In this document: positions 40,468 to 49,008 of the stretch, one piece after another
How the letters are laid out: the number at the start of each line of letters is the position of its first letter
Numbering within the stretch: the first letter of the stretch is position 1
Assembly (NCBI RefSeq): GCF_003115775.1
Contig: NZ_QEES01000007.1
Location: forward strand, 87,424 to 151,423
Direction: 5' to 3'
Length of the DNA: 64,000 nucleotides
Source of the DNA: Cellulomonas sp. WB94
GTDB lineage: Bacteria; Actinomycetota; Actinomycetes; Actinomycetales; Cellulomonadaceae
Notes under the pieces: generated by a model
Database searches by the model: none
The model's input: only the letters and a program-made list of their open reading frames with translations
Told to the model about the DNA's origin: nothing
Made by a program: the position numbers and the translations under genes

Positions 40468-41427
40468 ATGTCCGTGTCTGGGCAGGATGGACCCGTGCAG
40501 CCCATGCTCGCCACCCGAGCGGCCGGTCGGGACGAGATCCCGACAGGTCCCGACTGGGTCTACGAGGTCAAGTGGGACGGCGTGCGGGTCCTCGCGGACA
40601 CCACCCGCGGCCCGCTCCGCCTGCTGAGCAGGACCGGCCGTGACGTCACGGTGGCCTATCCCGAGCTCGCGGGGCTCGGAGCCGTCCAGGGGGCCGTCCT
40701 CGACGGCGAGGTGCTCGCGATGGACGCCGGGGTCCCGTCGTTCGAGGCCCTGGCTGAGCGCATGCACGTGCGCGACCCCGCCAGGGCGGCCACCCTCGCG
40801 AGCCGTCGTCCCGTGTCCTACCTCGTGTTCGACGTGCTCCAGCTGTACGGCGTCGACCTGACGCGGAGCTCGTTCGACGAGCGCCGGGCGACCCTCGAGC
40901 GTCTCGACCTGCCTGCCGCGGCGCAGCTGTCGCCCCTCTACCCCGACGTCGACGACCTGTGGGAGGTCACGCGCGAGCACGGCCTGGAAGGAGTCCTCGC
41001 CAAGCGTCGCGCGTCCACGTACCAGCCGGGTCGCCGCTCCCCCGACTGGGTCAAGGCGACCCACCGCTCGACCCGGACGGCGCTGGTCGGCGGCTGGCGG
41101 CCTGTGGCCGGCAGTGCGTCGCTCGGCTCCCTCATGCTCGGCGCCCCGGACCGTGACGGGCGGCTGCGGTGGCTGGGACGTGCCGGCAGCGGACTCGCGG
41201 GGCCGATCGGCACCGTCGTGGTCGGTCGCTTCGCGTCGCTCGCACGCACCACCAGCCCGTTCGACGACGTGCTGCCGACCGCGGAGACCGTCGGCGTCCA
41301 CTGGTGCGAGCCGACGGTCCTCGTCGACATCACCTACCTGGCACGCACCCGGTCGGGACGACTTCGGCATCCCGTCGTGCGCGGCGTGCGCGACGACGTG
41401 CCCGTGGATGCCTGGGAGGTCCCCTGA
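40468..41427 (+). CDS. ATP-dependent DNA ligase (LigD ligase-domain type)
   Basis: The 319-residue protein is a stand-alone ATP-dependent ligase. Motif I is EVKWDGVR with adenylated K35, motif III is VLDGEVLAMD, motif IV EGVLAKRR and motif V DWVKATHRSTRT; an OB domain follows to the C-terminus. The polymerase and nuclease modules of full LigD are absent here. It is divergent from ku with a gap of only 49 bases, so the two are probably controlled together for end joining. ATG 40468 is used; GTG 40495 (VQPMLATR) is an alternative start matching homologues well. Confidence 0.9.
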   Translation: MSVSGQDGPVQPMLATRAAGRDEIPTGPDWVYEVKWDGVRVLADTTRGPLRLLSRTGRDVTVAYPELAGLGAVQGAVLDGEVLAMDAGVPSFEALAERMHVRDPARAATLASRRPVSYLVFDVLQLYGVDLTRSSFDERRATLERLDLPAAAQLSPLYPDVDDLWEVTREHGLEGVLAKRRASTYQPGRRSPDWVKATHRSTRTALVGGWRPVAGSASLGSLMLGAPDRDGRLRWLGRAGSGLAGPIGTVVVGRFASLARTTSPFDDVLPTAETVGVHWCEPTVLVDITYLARTRSGRLRHPVVRGVRDDVPVDAWEVP

Positions 41428-41490
41428 CACCGCCGCGTGCCCGGCCCGGCGATACTCGCACCGCGCGCTCCGACGTGGTTGGTTGGGACC

Positions 41491-42234
41491 GTGACCAGTC
41501 AGCAGGAGTCGCCGTCCGAACCTCCGAACCAGCACTCCGGTGAGCCGCACCGCGGCGGTCTCGCGCAGCGACTGAACTGGCTGCGTGCGGGCGTGCTCGG
41601 GGCGAACGACGGGATCATCTCCGTCGCCGCGATCGTCGTCGGCGTCGCGGGGGCCACCTCGTCGTCCAACCAGATCCTCACAGCCGGGGTCGCCGGGCTG
41701 GTCGGTGGCGCGGTCTCCATGGCGCTCGGCGAGTACGTCTCGGTCAGCAGTCAGCGGGACAGCGAGAACGCGCTCATCGCCAAGGAACGGCTCGAGCTCG
41801 AGACCGACCCCGACGCCGAGCTGGCCGAGCTGACGGGCCTGTACGAGGCGCAGGGTCTGAGCCTCGACACCGCACGTCGGGTCGCCGAGGAGCTGACGGC
41901 GCACGACGTCCTCGCCGCGCACCTGTCGACCGAGCTCCACATCCAGCAGGACGACGTCGTGAGCCCGTGGCATGCGGCCTTCGCCTCCGGGCTGTCGTTC
42001 ACGATCGGAGCAGTCCTGCCGATGGCCGCGATCCTGCTGCCGCCGGCGTCCGCACGGGTACCTGTGACGTTCGCCGTCGTGCTCGTCGCACTCGCGCTCA
42101 CCGGAGCGCTCAGTGCCCACATCGGGGGCAGCTCACGATGGAGGGCGGCCACCCGGATCGTCGTGGGCGGGGCGCTCGCCCTGACGGCGACCTTCCTGAT
42201 CGGCGCACTGCTCGGGACACGCGTCAGCGGGTAG
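41491..42234 (+). CDS. VIT1/CCC1-family membrane transporter
   Basis: The 247-residue protein has the VIT family start LRAGVLGANDGIISVAAIVVGVAGA, then AVSMALGEYVSVSSQRDSE, a cytoplasmic acidic/helical region rich in Glu (about 88-150), and three C-terminal helices. VIT/CCC1 proteins move iron or manganese. The GTG at 41491 gives a short hydrophilic N-terminus. Its last 11 bases overlap the convergent PAP2 gene. Confidence 0.87.
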   Translation: MTSQQESPSEPPNQHSGEPHRGGLAQRLNWLRAGVLGANDGIISVAAIVVGVAGATSSSNQILTAGVAGLVGGAVSMALGEYVSVSSQRDSENALIAKERLELETDPDAELAELTGLYEAQGLSLDTARRVAEELTAHDVLAAHLSTELHIQQDDVVSPWHAAFASGLSFTIGAVLPMAAILLPPASARVPVTFAVVLVALALTGALSAHIGGSSRWRAATRIVVGGALALTATFLIGALLGTRVSG

Positions 42235-42952
42235 CGACAGGCGGCTCAGCGCTAGCGCCAGGCGGCACCGGCGGCGCGTCTGCCGGCCACCAGATGAGTT
42301 GTGCGGTGCGGGCAGCCAGCAGGAACGAGCCCGCGAACAACCAGCCACCCAGCACGTCGGTCGGCCAGTGGACGCCGAGCCACACCCGCGACCAGCCGAC
42401 GCCGGCCGCCCACGCCGAGGCCGCGACCCACACCGCCACCCGCCCAGATGCGCGCTTCAGGTGCCGGCTGACGGTCCAGGCGACCAGCCCGGCCGCCACC
42501 GTCGCGGCGGTGGTGTGGCCGGACGGGAAGGCGAACCCGCCGGCGGCGCCGGCCCAGTCGGTGAGCGGGGGCCGTATCCGTGCGGTGGCGCGGTTGATCC
42601 CGAGGCCGAGGGCGACGCCGACGCTGCCGACGCCCACGAGGAGGGCACCCGCCCGGACCCGGGCGAACCGCCGCGTCTCGACTGCCGCCGCCACGCCCGC
42701 CAGGACGACGAGAGGGAGCGCGACGTTCGTCTGCCCGAACCAGCTGAAGCCCCGCGCCAGTCCGATCGTCGCCGCGGTGCGCTGGTGCAGCGCCCACTCG
42801 TGCAGCCAGCTGTCGAGCTGCGGGACCCCGGGCGCCTCGTGGTGGGTCCACACCACGAGGGCCGCCAGGCCCGTCGCGAGGCATCCCGCGCCGATCCCCG
42901 ACCGCATCGCGGCGCGACCGGCGCGCAGCCCGTCCCGACGCCCGCGATCCAT
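42224..42952 (-). CDS. PAP2-family membrane phosphatase (1)
   Basis: The 242-residue protein has about six helices and the PAP2 catalytic motifs: RATARIRPPL (KxxxxxxRP-like), FPSGHTTAA (SGH) and SRVWLGVHWPTDVLGG (SRxxxxxHxxxD). The active site faces outside the membrane in this family, acting on lipid phosphates or undecaprenyl diphosphate. The ATG at 42952 gives an Arg-rich N-terminus. It overlaps the VIT-family gene at its tail and is divergent from the DUF1206 gene. A second PAP2 gene lies at 43931. Confidence 0.87.
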   Translation of the reverse strand: MDRGRRDGLRAGRAAMRSGIGAGCLATGLAALVVWTHHEAPGVPQLDSWLHEWALHQRTAATIGLARGFSWFGQTNVALPLVVLAGVAAAVETRRFARVRAGALLVGVGSVGVALGLGINRATARIRPPLTDWAGAAGGFAFPSGHTTAATVAAGLVAWTVSRHLKRASGRVAVWVAASAWAAGVGWSRVWLGVHWPTDVLGGWLFAGSFLLAARTAQLIWWPADAPPVPPGASAEPPVATR

Positions 42953-43024
42953 CCCGGCAGTCTCCCAGCCGCGCGCGCGGACGTCCTGCGCAGGGCGCCC
43001 GGTGGGCGCTCGACGTGCGAACCA

Positions 43025-43036
43025 CGGGAATTCCCG
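43025..43036. promoter_or_regulatory. Perfect 12-bp palindrome in the PAP2/DUF1206 divergent gap
   Basis: CGGGAATTCCCG is its own reverse complement and lies 73 bases before the PAP2 start (42952) and 58 bases before the DUF1206 start (43094). It could serve as an operator for either gene, though chance occurrence is possible. Confidence 0.3.
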
Positions 43037-43093
43037 GAGAATTCGTCGGCAGGGGCAGAGCCGTGGTTCGTCGACGTGGAGAGGACCGAGGAG

Positions 43094-43903
43094 ATGACTT
43101 CGGAAGGTGCGCGGATCGTCGGCGCGGGTCGAGCGGCGTCGAAGAGCCGACAGATGGAGTGGGCTGCACGCGCCGGCCTGACCGCCCGCGCGGTCGTCTA
43201 TCTCCTCATCGGCGTGCTTGCTGTGCTCGTCGCCCAGGGCCGACCCGCCGAGGTCGACCAGAAGGGCGCCCTCGCGGAGGTCATCTCCCACCCGTTCGGC
43301 GGCTGGCTCGTCGGCCTCGCAGCTGCCGGCTTCGCCGGCTACGCGTTGTGGCGGCTGTCCGAGGCGGCGTTCGGCGTCGTCGGCAAGGGACGTGCCGTCG
43401 GCCCACGGGTGCAGTCGTTCGCGCGCGGCCTCATCTACGCGTTCCTCGCGTTCTCGGCGATCTCGTTGCTGCAAGGCTCGAACACCGGCCAGAGCACCCA
43501 GCAGAAGGGGTACGCAGCTGCGGTCATGGCCCACCCGGGCGGCCGATGGCTCGTCGGGATCGCCGGAGCGGTCGTCGTCGGCGTCGGCGTCGCGCTCGTG
43601 ATCGAGGGTCTCCGGCTGACGTTCATGCGGAACTTCTCCGCCCTGCCAGCGCGTGTCCGGACGCTGGTCACCCAGCTCGGGCGCGTCGGGACGACCGCTC
43701 GCGGGCTCGTCTTCGCGCTCGCGGGCGCACTCGTCGTGGCGGCCGCCTGGACGTACGACCCGGACAAGGCGGGCGGGCTCGACGGCGCGCTGAAGACCCT
43801 GCGGGATCAGCCCTTCGGTCCCGTGCTGCTCACCCTGGTCGGCCTCGGCCTCGTGGCGTTCGGCCTGTACGGCCTCGCCGAGGCGCGCTACCGCCGCGTC
43901 TGA
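43094..43903 (+). CDS. DUF1206 membrane protein with three helix-pair repeats
   Basis: The 269-residue protein consists of three related membrane units, each starting with an (A)RG-type motif before a helix: AARAGLTARAVVYLLIGVL, QSFARGLIYAFLAFSAI and VGTTARGLVFALAGALV. Each is followed by HPFGGW/HPGGRW/QPFGPV and a second helix. This internal threefold repeat is the hallmark of DUF1206. The function of the family is unknown to me. The ATG at 43094 has a GAGGA site. It is followed 27 bases later by the second PAP2 gene on the same strand. Confidence 0.87.
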   Translation: MTSEGARIVGAGRAASKSRQMEWAARAGLTARAVVYLLIGVLAVLVAQGRPAEVDQKGALAEVISHPFGGWLVGLAAAGFAGYALWRLSEAAFGVVGKGRAVGPRVQSFARGLIYAFLAFSAISLLQGSNTGQSTQQKGYAAAVMAHPGGRWLVGIAGAVVVGVGVALVIEGLRLTFMRNFSALPARVRTLVTQLGRVGTTARGLVFALAGALVVAAAWTYDPDKAGGLDGALKTLRDQPFGPVLLTLVGLGLVAFGLYGLAEARYRRV

Positions 43904-43930
43904 CCTCCGACCCTCCGACGAAGGACCCCC

Positions 43931-44692
43931 ATGCCCACCTCGCACTCCACCGCCCCGTCCCACCGCGGCCCTGCTGCGGCATCCGCGGACTCCTCTCCGG
44001 CAGGCGGGGGACGGGCCGTTGCGCTGCGCCTCGCCGGTGGGGCCGTGGGGATCTGGGCAGTCATCGGCCTGATCGGGCTGCTCATCACCCGTGTCGTCAG
44101 TCCTGACGGCCCGCCGTCGTGGGACGCGGGCACCATCGACTGGCTCGTCGCACATCGCACGCCGACGATGAACACCGCAACCCACATCGGGAGCAGCATC
44201 TCCGACACCAACACCGCGATCGCGGTGACGGTCGTCGTCGTGCTGCTGCTCCGGTGGCGCCTGGGGCGCTGGTTCGAGTCGTGGGTCGTCGTGGCAGCGA
44301 TCGCCGGAGAGCTGCTCGTGTTCGTGGCGATCACGGCGACGGTCCACCGGGCCCGCCCGGACGTCGAGCGTCTCGACCCCGCCCCGCCGACCTCGAGCTT
44401 CCCGTCCGGGCACACCGCCGCGGCGATCGCGCTCTACGGCTGCGTGGCGATCCTGCTGCTCGTCCTGTGGCCAGGGGTCGCGTCACGCCTCGCTGCGTGC
44501 GTGCTGTTCGCCATCCCGTTCGTGGTGGGGTTCTCCCGCCTGTACCGCGGCATGCACTTCCCGAGCGACGTGCTGTTCGGCGCGATCGGCGGGGCGCTGT
44601 GGTTGACCGTGGTCATCACGACGCTCCTCCCCCTGCGACCGAGCCACGGCACGCACGCACGGTCCGTCCGTGGCCCGACGGCGGCTCGGTAG
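43931..44692 (+). CDS. PAP2-family membrane phosphatase (2)
   Basis: The 253-residue protein has a Ser/Ala/Gly-rich start, six helices, and the PAP2 motif set: HRARPD (arginine site), SFPSGHTAAAIAL and FSRLYRGMHFPSDVLFG. It differs from the first PAP2 protein in having a loop DWLVAHRTPTMNTATHIGSSISD between helices. It probably hydrolyses lipid phosphates on the outer face of the membrane. It follows the DUF1206 gene in one operon and precedes a hairpin. Confidence 0.87.
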   Translation: MPTSHSTAPSHRGPAAASADSSPAGGGRAVALRLAGGAVGIWAVIGLIGLLITRVVSPDGPPSWDAGTIDWLVAHRTPTMNTATHIGSSISDTNTAIAVTVVVVLLLRWRLGRWFESWVVVAAIAGELLVFVAITATVHRARPDVERLDPAPPTSSFPSGHTAAAIALYGCVAILLLVLWPGVASRLAACVLFAIPFVVGFSRLYRGMHFPSDVLFGAIGGALWLTVVITTLLPLRPSHGTHARSVRGPTAAR

Positions 44693-44711
44693 CCCCTCAG
44701 CTCGCGCCCGC

Positions 44712-44729
44712 AGCCCGCCGTCGCGGGCT
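44712..44729. terminator. Short hairpin between the convergent PAP2 and kinase genes
   Basis: AGCCCGC (44712-44718) and GCGGGCT (44723-44729) pair perfectly around the loop CGTC, 20 bases after the PAP2 stop and 26 bases from the stop of the convergent gene. It has no T-tract; it is a possible bidirectional terminator. Confidence 0.5.
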
Positions 44730-44754
44730 CATGTGTCGTGGGCTCATGCGGGTC

Positions 44755-45654
44755 TCACTCGTCGACGGGCACGCAGACGTCGAGGGCGCGTGCCGACATG
44801 GTGAACGTCAGGACCTCGGCCGGGTCGCGCAGGTCACCGTCGATCTCGACGGGCACCTGGACCGGCCACCGCACCACGATCTCGGCTGCGCGTCGCCGCT
44901 GCAGCTGCCAGGGCTGCGGTCGGCGGCCGATGACGACGTTCACCCCGAGGCCGATCCACTGGTACCACCGCCGCGGCGTCAGGATCGCCACGTCCAGCAT
45001 GCCGTCGTCGGGCACTGCGTCGGGCATGAGGATGATCCCGCCGGTGAGGGTGCCGACGTTGCCGACAACGACCCCGATGCCCGACACCACCTCGCTCCGC
45101 CCATCGAGCTCGAGGGTGATCCTCATCCGCTCGACGTCGCGCATCGCCCGCGCACCTGCAAGGGCGTAGGCAGCCCAGCCGATGCGGCTCTTGAGCTGGT
45201 CGGACGTCCGTTCGAACAGCTGCGCGTCGAACCCGGCGCCGCCCATCACCACGAACGGCTCGCCGTCGAGGGAAGGGACGTCGATGCGCCGCAGGTGGGC
45301 GGCGCCGATGACCTCGGCCGCCGACTCGAGGTCCGTGGGGATGCCGAGGTTGCGTGCCAGCAGGTTGCCGGTGCCCGCCGGGAGCAGGCCGAGCGGTACG
45401 TCGCCGCCCGCCAGCGCCGCCGCGCAGGCGCGAACGGTGCCGTCCCCACCGCACGCGATCACGAGGTCCGCACCGGCGGCCAGCGCATCACCGCACTGAC
45501 CGCGGCCGGGGTCCTCGGCCGTGGTCTCGAACCACAGCACGTCGTTGATGCCCGCCGACTCGAGCACACGCGCGATCTCGCGACGGGGGTCGGTACCGTC
45601 GCCGAACTTGCTGGGGTTGAACACCACGGCGGGGCGCACGGGATTCGTTGCCAT
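44755..45654 (-). CDS. Diacylglycerol/lipid kinase family protein
   Basis: The 299-residue protein has the DAGK catalytic core: VVFNPSKFGDG at the N-terminus, the nucleotide loop ACGGDGTVRACAAAL near 67-81, PLGLLPAGTGNLLARNLGIP near 86-105, and a C-terminal domain with PVEIDGDLRDPAEVLTFTM. These kinases phosphorylate diacylglycerol or related lipids at the membrane face, making substrates of the kind PAP2 enzymes remove. It starts at ATG 45654 and is divergent from the DksA-like gene. Confidence 0.9.
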   Translation of the reverse strand: MATNPVRPAVVFNPSKFGDGTDPRREIARVLESAGINDVLWFETTAEDPGRGQCGDALAAGADLVIACGGDGTVRACAAALAGGDVPLGLLPAGTGNLLARNLGIPTDLESAAEVIGAAHLRRIDVPSLDGEPFVVMGGAGFDAQLFERTSDQLKSRIGWAAYALAGARAMRDVERMRITLELDGRSEVVSGIGVVVGNVGTLTGGIILMPDAVPDDGMLDVAILTPRRWYQWIGLGVNVVIGRRPQPWQLQRRRAAEIVVRWPVQVPVEIDGDLRDPAEVLTFTMSARALDVCVPVDE

Positions 45655-45764
45655 CGTCAGCTGCCAGGCCTCTCGAGCGAAGGGTCGCTGCACCGTACCG
45701 CCTCGTTCCGGGCGCGGCGCGGCCAGCGCGAGCCGTGCGGCCGTTGCGGTGCCACGATGGTCCG

Positions 45765-46160
45765 ATGCCCGCCACGAGACCCGCCGCCGCCACGCCGCCG
45801 ACCACACCCCGCCGCACGGACCCGGATCACGTCGCGCACCTCCTGGCGGTGGACCGGGAGGAGACCCTCGGGCGACTCGCCCAGCTGGCCGCTGACTTCG
45901 ATGAGCTCGTCGCCGCGACCTTGAGCTCCAACGACGACGACGAGCACGACCCGGAGGGCTCGACGCTGGCCTTCGAGCGGTCGCAGGTCGACGCACTCGC
46001 GCAGCAGGCGAAGCACCACCTGGCCGAGGTCGAGGCTGCCATGGCCCGGCTCGCGGACGGGACGTACGGCGTGTGCGAGTCCTGCGGTCAACCGATCCCG
46101 CCGGAACGCCTGGAGGCCCGACCGGTCGCCCGGAGCTGCATCGGCTGCGCGCGCACCTGA
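45765..46160 (+). CDS. TraR/DksA C4 zinc-finger protein
   Basis: The 131-residue protein has an acidic helical hairpin (residues 20-90) and a C-terminal four-cysteine finger (CESCGQPIPPERLEARPVARSCIGCA; CxxC-x17-CxxC), as in DksA/TraR. In E. coli DksA the coiled-coil tip enters the RNA polymerase secondary channel; here the tip contains SSNDDDEHDPEGS. It may modulate transcription or simply be a zinc-finger stress protein. The ATG at 45765 is used; longer in-frame starts lie in the divergent gene. Confidence 0.85.
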   Translation: MPATRPAAATPPTTPRRTDPDHVAHLLAVDREETLGRLAQLAADFDELVAATLSSNDDDEHDPEGSTLAFERSQVDALAQQAKHHLAEVEAAMARLADGTYGVCESCGQPIPPERLEARPVARSCIGCART

Positions 46161-46263
46161 TCCACCCTGCGGCGTCCGCGACCTGACTACCAGGGATCTC
46201 GGACCTCCCTGCCAGGACACTCCCAGACGGACCTGCCACCCTCCAGACCGACCACGAAGCGCT

Positions 46264-49008
46264 GTGTCTCGGGTGAAGGGTGACGTGGAGACGACTGTGA
46301 ATGCCGACTCCATGTCGGCGATCCGCCTCGGCGGGCCGCCGGCGGGATGGGCGACCGCATTCGGACGGGCGGCCCAGAGGGCGCCCCTCACATTCTCCTT
46401 GCTCGTCACGTTCTGGGTGGTCGGTGCGAGCACCGGAAGCCTGCTGCGTGGCCCTCGTGGCCCCTTCCGGAGCACGGTGCTCCTCGAGGGCAGGCCCTCC
46501 CTGGGACACCCGCTGACGTGGATGGCGTCGTTCCTGTGGTCGACCAACCTCGACGGCTACGTCTGGGGCACCGTCGCGCTCCTCACGCTCGGGGTGTTCG
46601 TCGAGCAGCGCCTCGGCACGGCTCGGTATGCGCTCGCCCTCGTCGCGACGCACGTGCTCGCCGGCGCGACGCTGGCCGCGAGCTCGCTCGTCCTCAGCTG
46701 GCTCGAACCGTCGTGGACGCGCTCTTTCCTCGCGATCCACTACGGCGGGCCGACCGTCGGCGTCATCGGTTCGATCCTGGTGGCGAGCGCCTCGCTCCCG
46801 GTGCTGTGGAGGCGCCGGTTGCGCGCAGGCGGGCTGACGCTCTTCGCGACGATGGCACTCTTCGACGGCGGCGGCGTCGCGGTCCTTCTGGTTGCTGCCT
46901 CGGTCGCCGGCCTGCTCCTCGGACGTCTCCTGGTGCGGGCGGCCGCGCGGCCCAGCCCGGTGAGCTCGGTGCACGAGGCGCGCGTCCTGACGTCCGTGAT
47001 CGTCGCGGCCACAGCTGTCGGCCCGCTGCTGGCCACCGTCACCCCGCACCCCACGGGGCCCTTCGCGGTGCTCGGCTACCTGGTCTCCGACGTCCACGGC
47101 TCAGCTCCCCGCGCCGTGCGAGAGCTGTGCGCCGAGGCTCCGACCTCCGCCGCCTGCGCGATCGGCCGCCTGAACCTGCACCCCGGCATCGGCGTGACCC
47201 TCATGGCCTGCCTGCCGGCACTGCTCCTGCTCCTCTCGGCCGCGGGGCTGCGGCGCGGCAGCCGGGGCGCGTGGGTCGCCGCGCTGTCACTCGAAGGCGT
47301 CCTCGCCGCAGTCGCGGTGGCGGACTACTTCCTGACGATCGCTGATGCCGGCAGCGTGGTCGCCACGTTGTCGTTGACCGACCAGCAGCCCGCACTGCTG
47401 CTCACCCATCTCGTGCTGCCCTGCGTCGTCCCGCTGACGGCGGCGGTCGGCGTCCTCCTGTTCGGCCGTGACCTGTTCACGGTGGGATCCCCCGCCGGGC
47501 ACTACCGCCGACGTGGACTCCAGATGGCGGCGCTGCTGACGGTGTCGGCCGCTGTCTACGTGGCGGTCGGTCTCGCGGTCGGTGGGCAGTGGGTGACGGC
47601 ACCGACGGCCTGGTCGCTCCTGACCGACTTCCCGCTGCGGCTCGCACCCGCCGGTATGGCGCTCGGCGCCCTGCCTGACCGCCTCCCGGCGGGGCCTGCG
47701 GCCCACGTCCTGTTCGACTGGATCGGCGTCGCGTTCTGGGCCGGCGTCTGTGTGCTCGTCTCGCGCGGTCGCCGCACCGGACCTGCCCAGACCGGCAGCC
47801 AGAACGCCGCGGCCCAGGCGATCCTCGTCGAGAACGGCGGGCCGTCGCTCGCGTGGATGGGCCTCTGGCGCGGCAACCAGTACTGGTTCAGCTCGACCGG
47901 CACCACCTACGTCGCGTACCGCGTGATCCAGGGCGTGGCGCTGACGATCGGCGACCCTGTCGGTCCGGACGCGGAGCGGGCGGCGGCCGTCGTCGAGTTC
48001 GCCCGTTACTGCGAGTCGACCGGCACCGCGCCCTGCTTCTACTCGGCGACGGCAGGCCTCGAGGAGGTCTGCCGCTCCGCGGGCTGGGGCAGCGTGCAGA
48101 TCGCGCAGGAGACCGTCCTGCCGCTCGGGTCCGTCGTGTTCACCGGGAAGAGGTTCCAGGACGTCCGCACGGCGCTCAACCGCGCTCGGCGCGAGGGCAT
48201 GCGCACCGAGTGGATCGACTACCGGAAGGCGCCGATCAGCATCGTCCTGCAGATACAGGCGATCTCTGAGGAGTGGGTGGCCCAGCAGCAGCTGCCTGAG
48301 ATGGGCTTCACCCTGGGCGGTGTCGACCAGCTCAACGACCCGCACGTGCGGTGCTCGGTGGTTCTCGACTCCGCGGGGTCGGTCCACGCGGTCGCCTCGT
48401 GGCTCCCGATCTACGCGTCAGGCGCCGTGACGGGCTGGACCATCGACTTCATGCGCCGGCGGACCGACGGCTTCCGGCACGGGACCGAGCTCCTCATCGC
48501 ACAGGCAGCCCTGGACTTCCAGGCTGAGGGGTACTCCGTGCTGAGCCTGTCCGGGGCTCCGCTGGCTCGCATCGACGAGACCGCTGGTCCCGCCGGCGCC
48601 GCCGTGGCCCGACCCGACCCGCTCGACCGGTTGCTCGACCTCGTCGGCACCAGGCTCGAACCGGTGTACGGCTTCCGATCCCTGATGCGCTTCAAGGCGA
48701 AGTTCCAGCCCGAGCTCCGACCGTTGTACCTGATCTACGCGGACGCGGCGGCGCTCCCCGCGATCGGTCGCGCGGTCGCGCGTGCCTATGTCCCCGACGC
48801 ATCCCTCGGGATGCTGCTGCGGCTCTTCAACCGCCTGATGCTGAGGTCCGCGCACGACGCGAAGGCCCGTCCCGCGGTGCTGCCCGCCGAATCGTCCTCG
48901 ACCCCCGACGACGCGTTCACCCCGGACGACCCCGACGCGCCAGGCGACCGACGACCCGATCCGACCGACCACGCCACGGTCCGCACAGCGACCGCGACCC
49001 GCCCATGA
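46264..49008 (+). CDS. MprF-like lipid aminoacyl transferase (DUF2156) with N-terminal membrane domains
   Basis: MprF enzymes transfer an amino acid from aminoacyl-tRNA to phosphatidylglycerol or a related lipid, lowering membrane charge. The 914-residue protein has about 12 helices up to residue 510, the first part resembling a rhomboid-like domain (WGTVALLTLGVFVEQRLGTARY). The cytoplasmic DUF2156/GNAT-like catalytic domain spans about 510-850 (FSSTGTTYVAYRVIQGVALTIGDPVG, RTALNRARREGMRTEW, YGFRSLMRFKAKFQPE). An acidic Pro/Asp tail ends it. GTG 46264 is used; GTG 46285, just after GAAGGG, is an alternative. Its stop overlaps the esterase start by four bases. Confidence 0.86.
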   Translation: MSRVKGDVETTVNADSMSAIRLGGPPAGWATAFGRAAQRAPLTFSLLVTFWVVGASTGSLLRGPRGPFRSTVLLEGRPSLGHPLTWMASFLWSTNLDGYVWGTVALLTLGVFVEQRLGTARYALALVATHVLAGATLAASSLVLSWLEPSWTRSFLAIHYGGPTVGVIGSILVASASLPVLWRRRLRAGGLTLFATMALFDGGGVAVLLVAASVAGLLLGRLLVRAAARPSPVSSVHEARVLTSVIVAATAVGPLLATVTPHPTGPFAVLGYLVSDVHGSAPRAVRELCAEAPTSAACAIGRLNLHPGIGVTLMACLPALLLLLSAAGLRRGSRGAWVAALSLEGVLAAVAVADYFLTIADAGSVVATLSLTDQQPALLLTHLVLPCVVPLTAAVGVLLFGRDLFTVGSPAGHYRRRGLQMAALLTVSAAVYVAVGLAVGGQWVTAPTAWSLLTDFPLRLAPAGMALGALPDRLPAGPAAHVLFDWIGVAFWAGVCVLVSRGRRTGPAQTGSQNAAAQAILVENGGPSLAWMGLWRGNQYWFSSTGTTYVAYRVIQGVALTIGDPVGPDAERAAAVVEFARYCESTGTAPCFYSATAGLEEVCRSAGWGSVQIAQETVLPLGSVVFTGKRFQDVRTALNRARREGMRTEWIDYRKAPISIVLQIQAISEEWVAQQQLPEMGFTLGGVDQLNDPHVRCSVVLDSAGSVHAVASWLPIYASGAVTGWTIDFMRRRTDGFRHGTELLIAQAALDFQAEGYSVLSLSGAPLARIDETAGPAGAAVARPDPLDRLLDLVGTRLEPVYGFRSLMRFKAKFQPELRPLYLIYADAAALPAIGRAVARAYVPDASLGMLLRLFNRLMLRSAHDAKARPAVLPAESSSTPDDAFTPDDPDAPGDRRPDPTDHATVRTATATRP

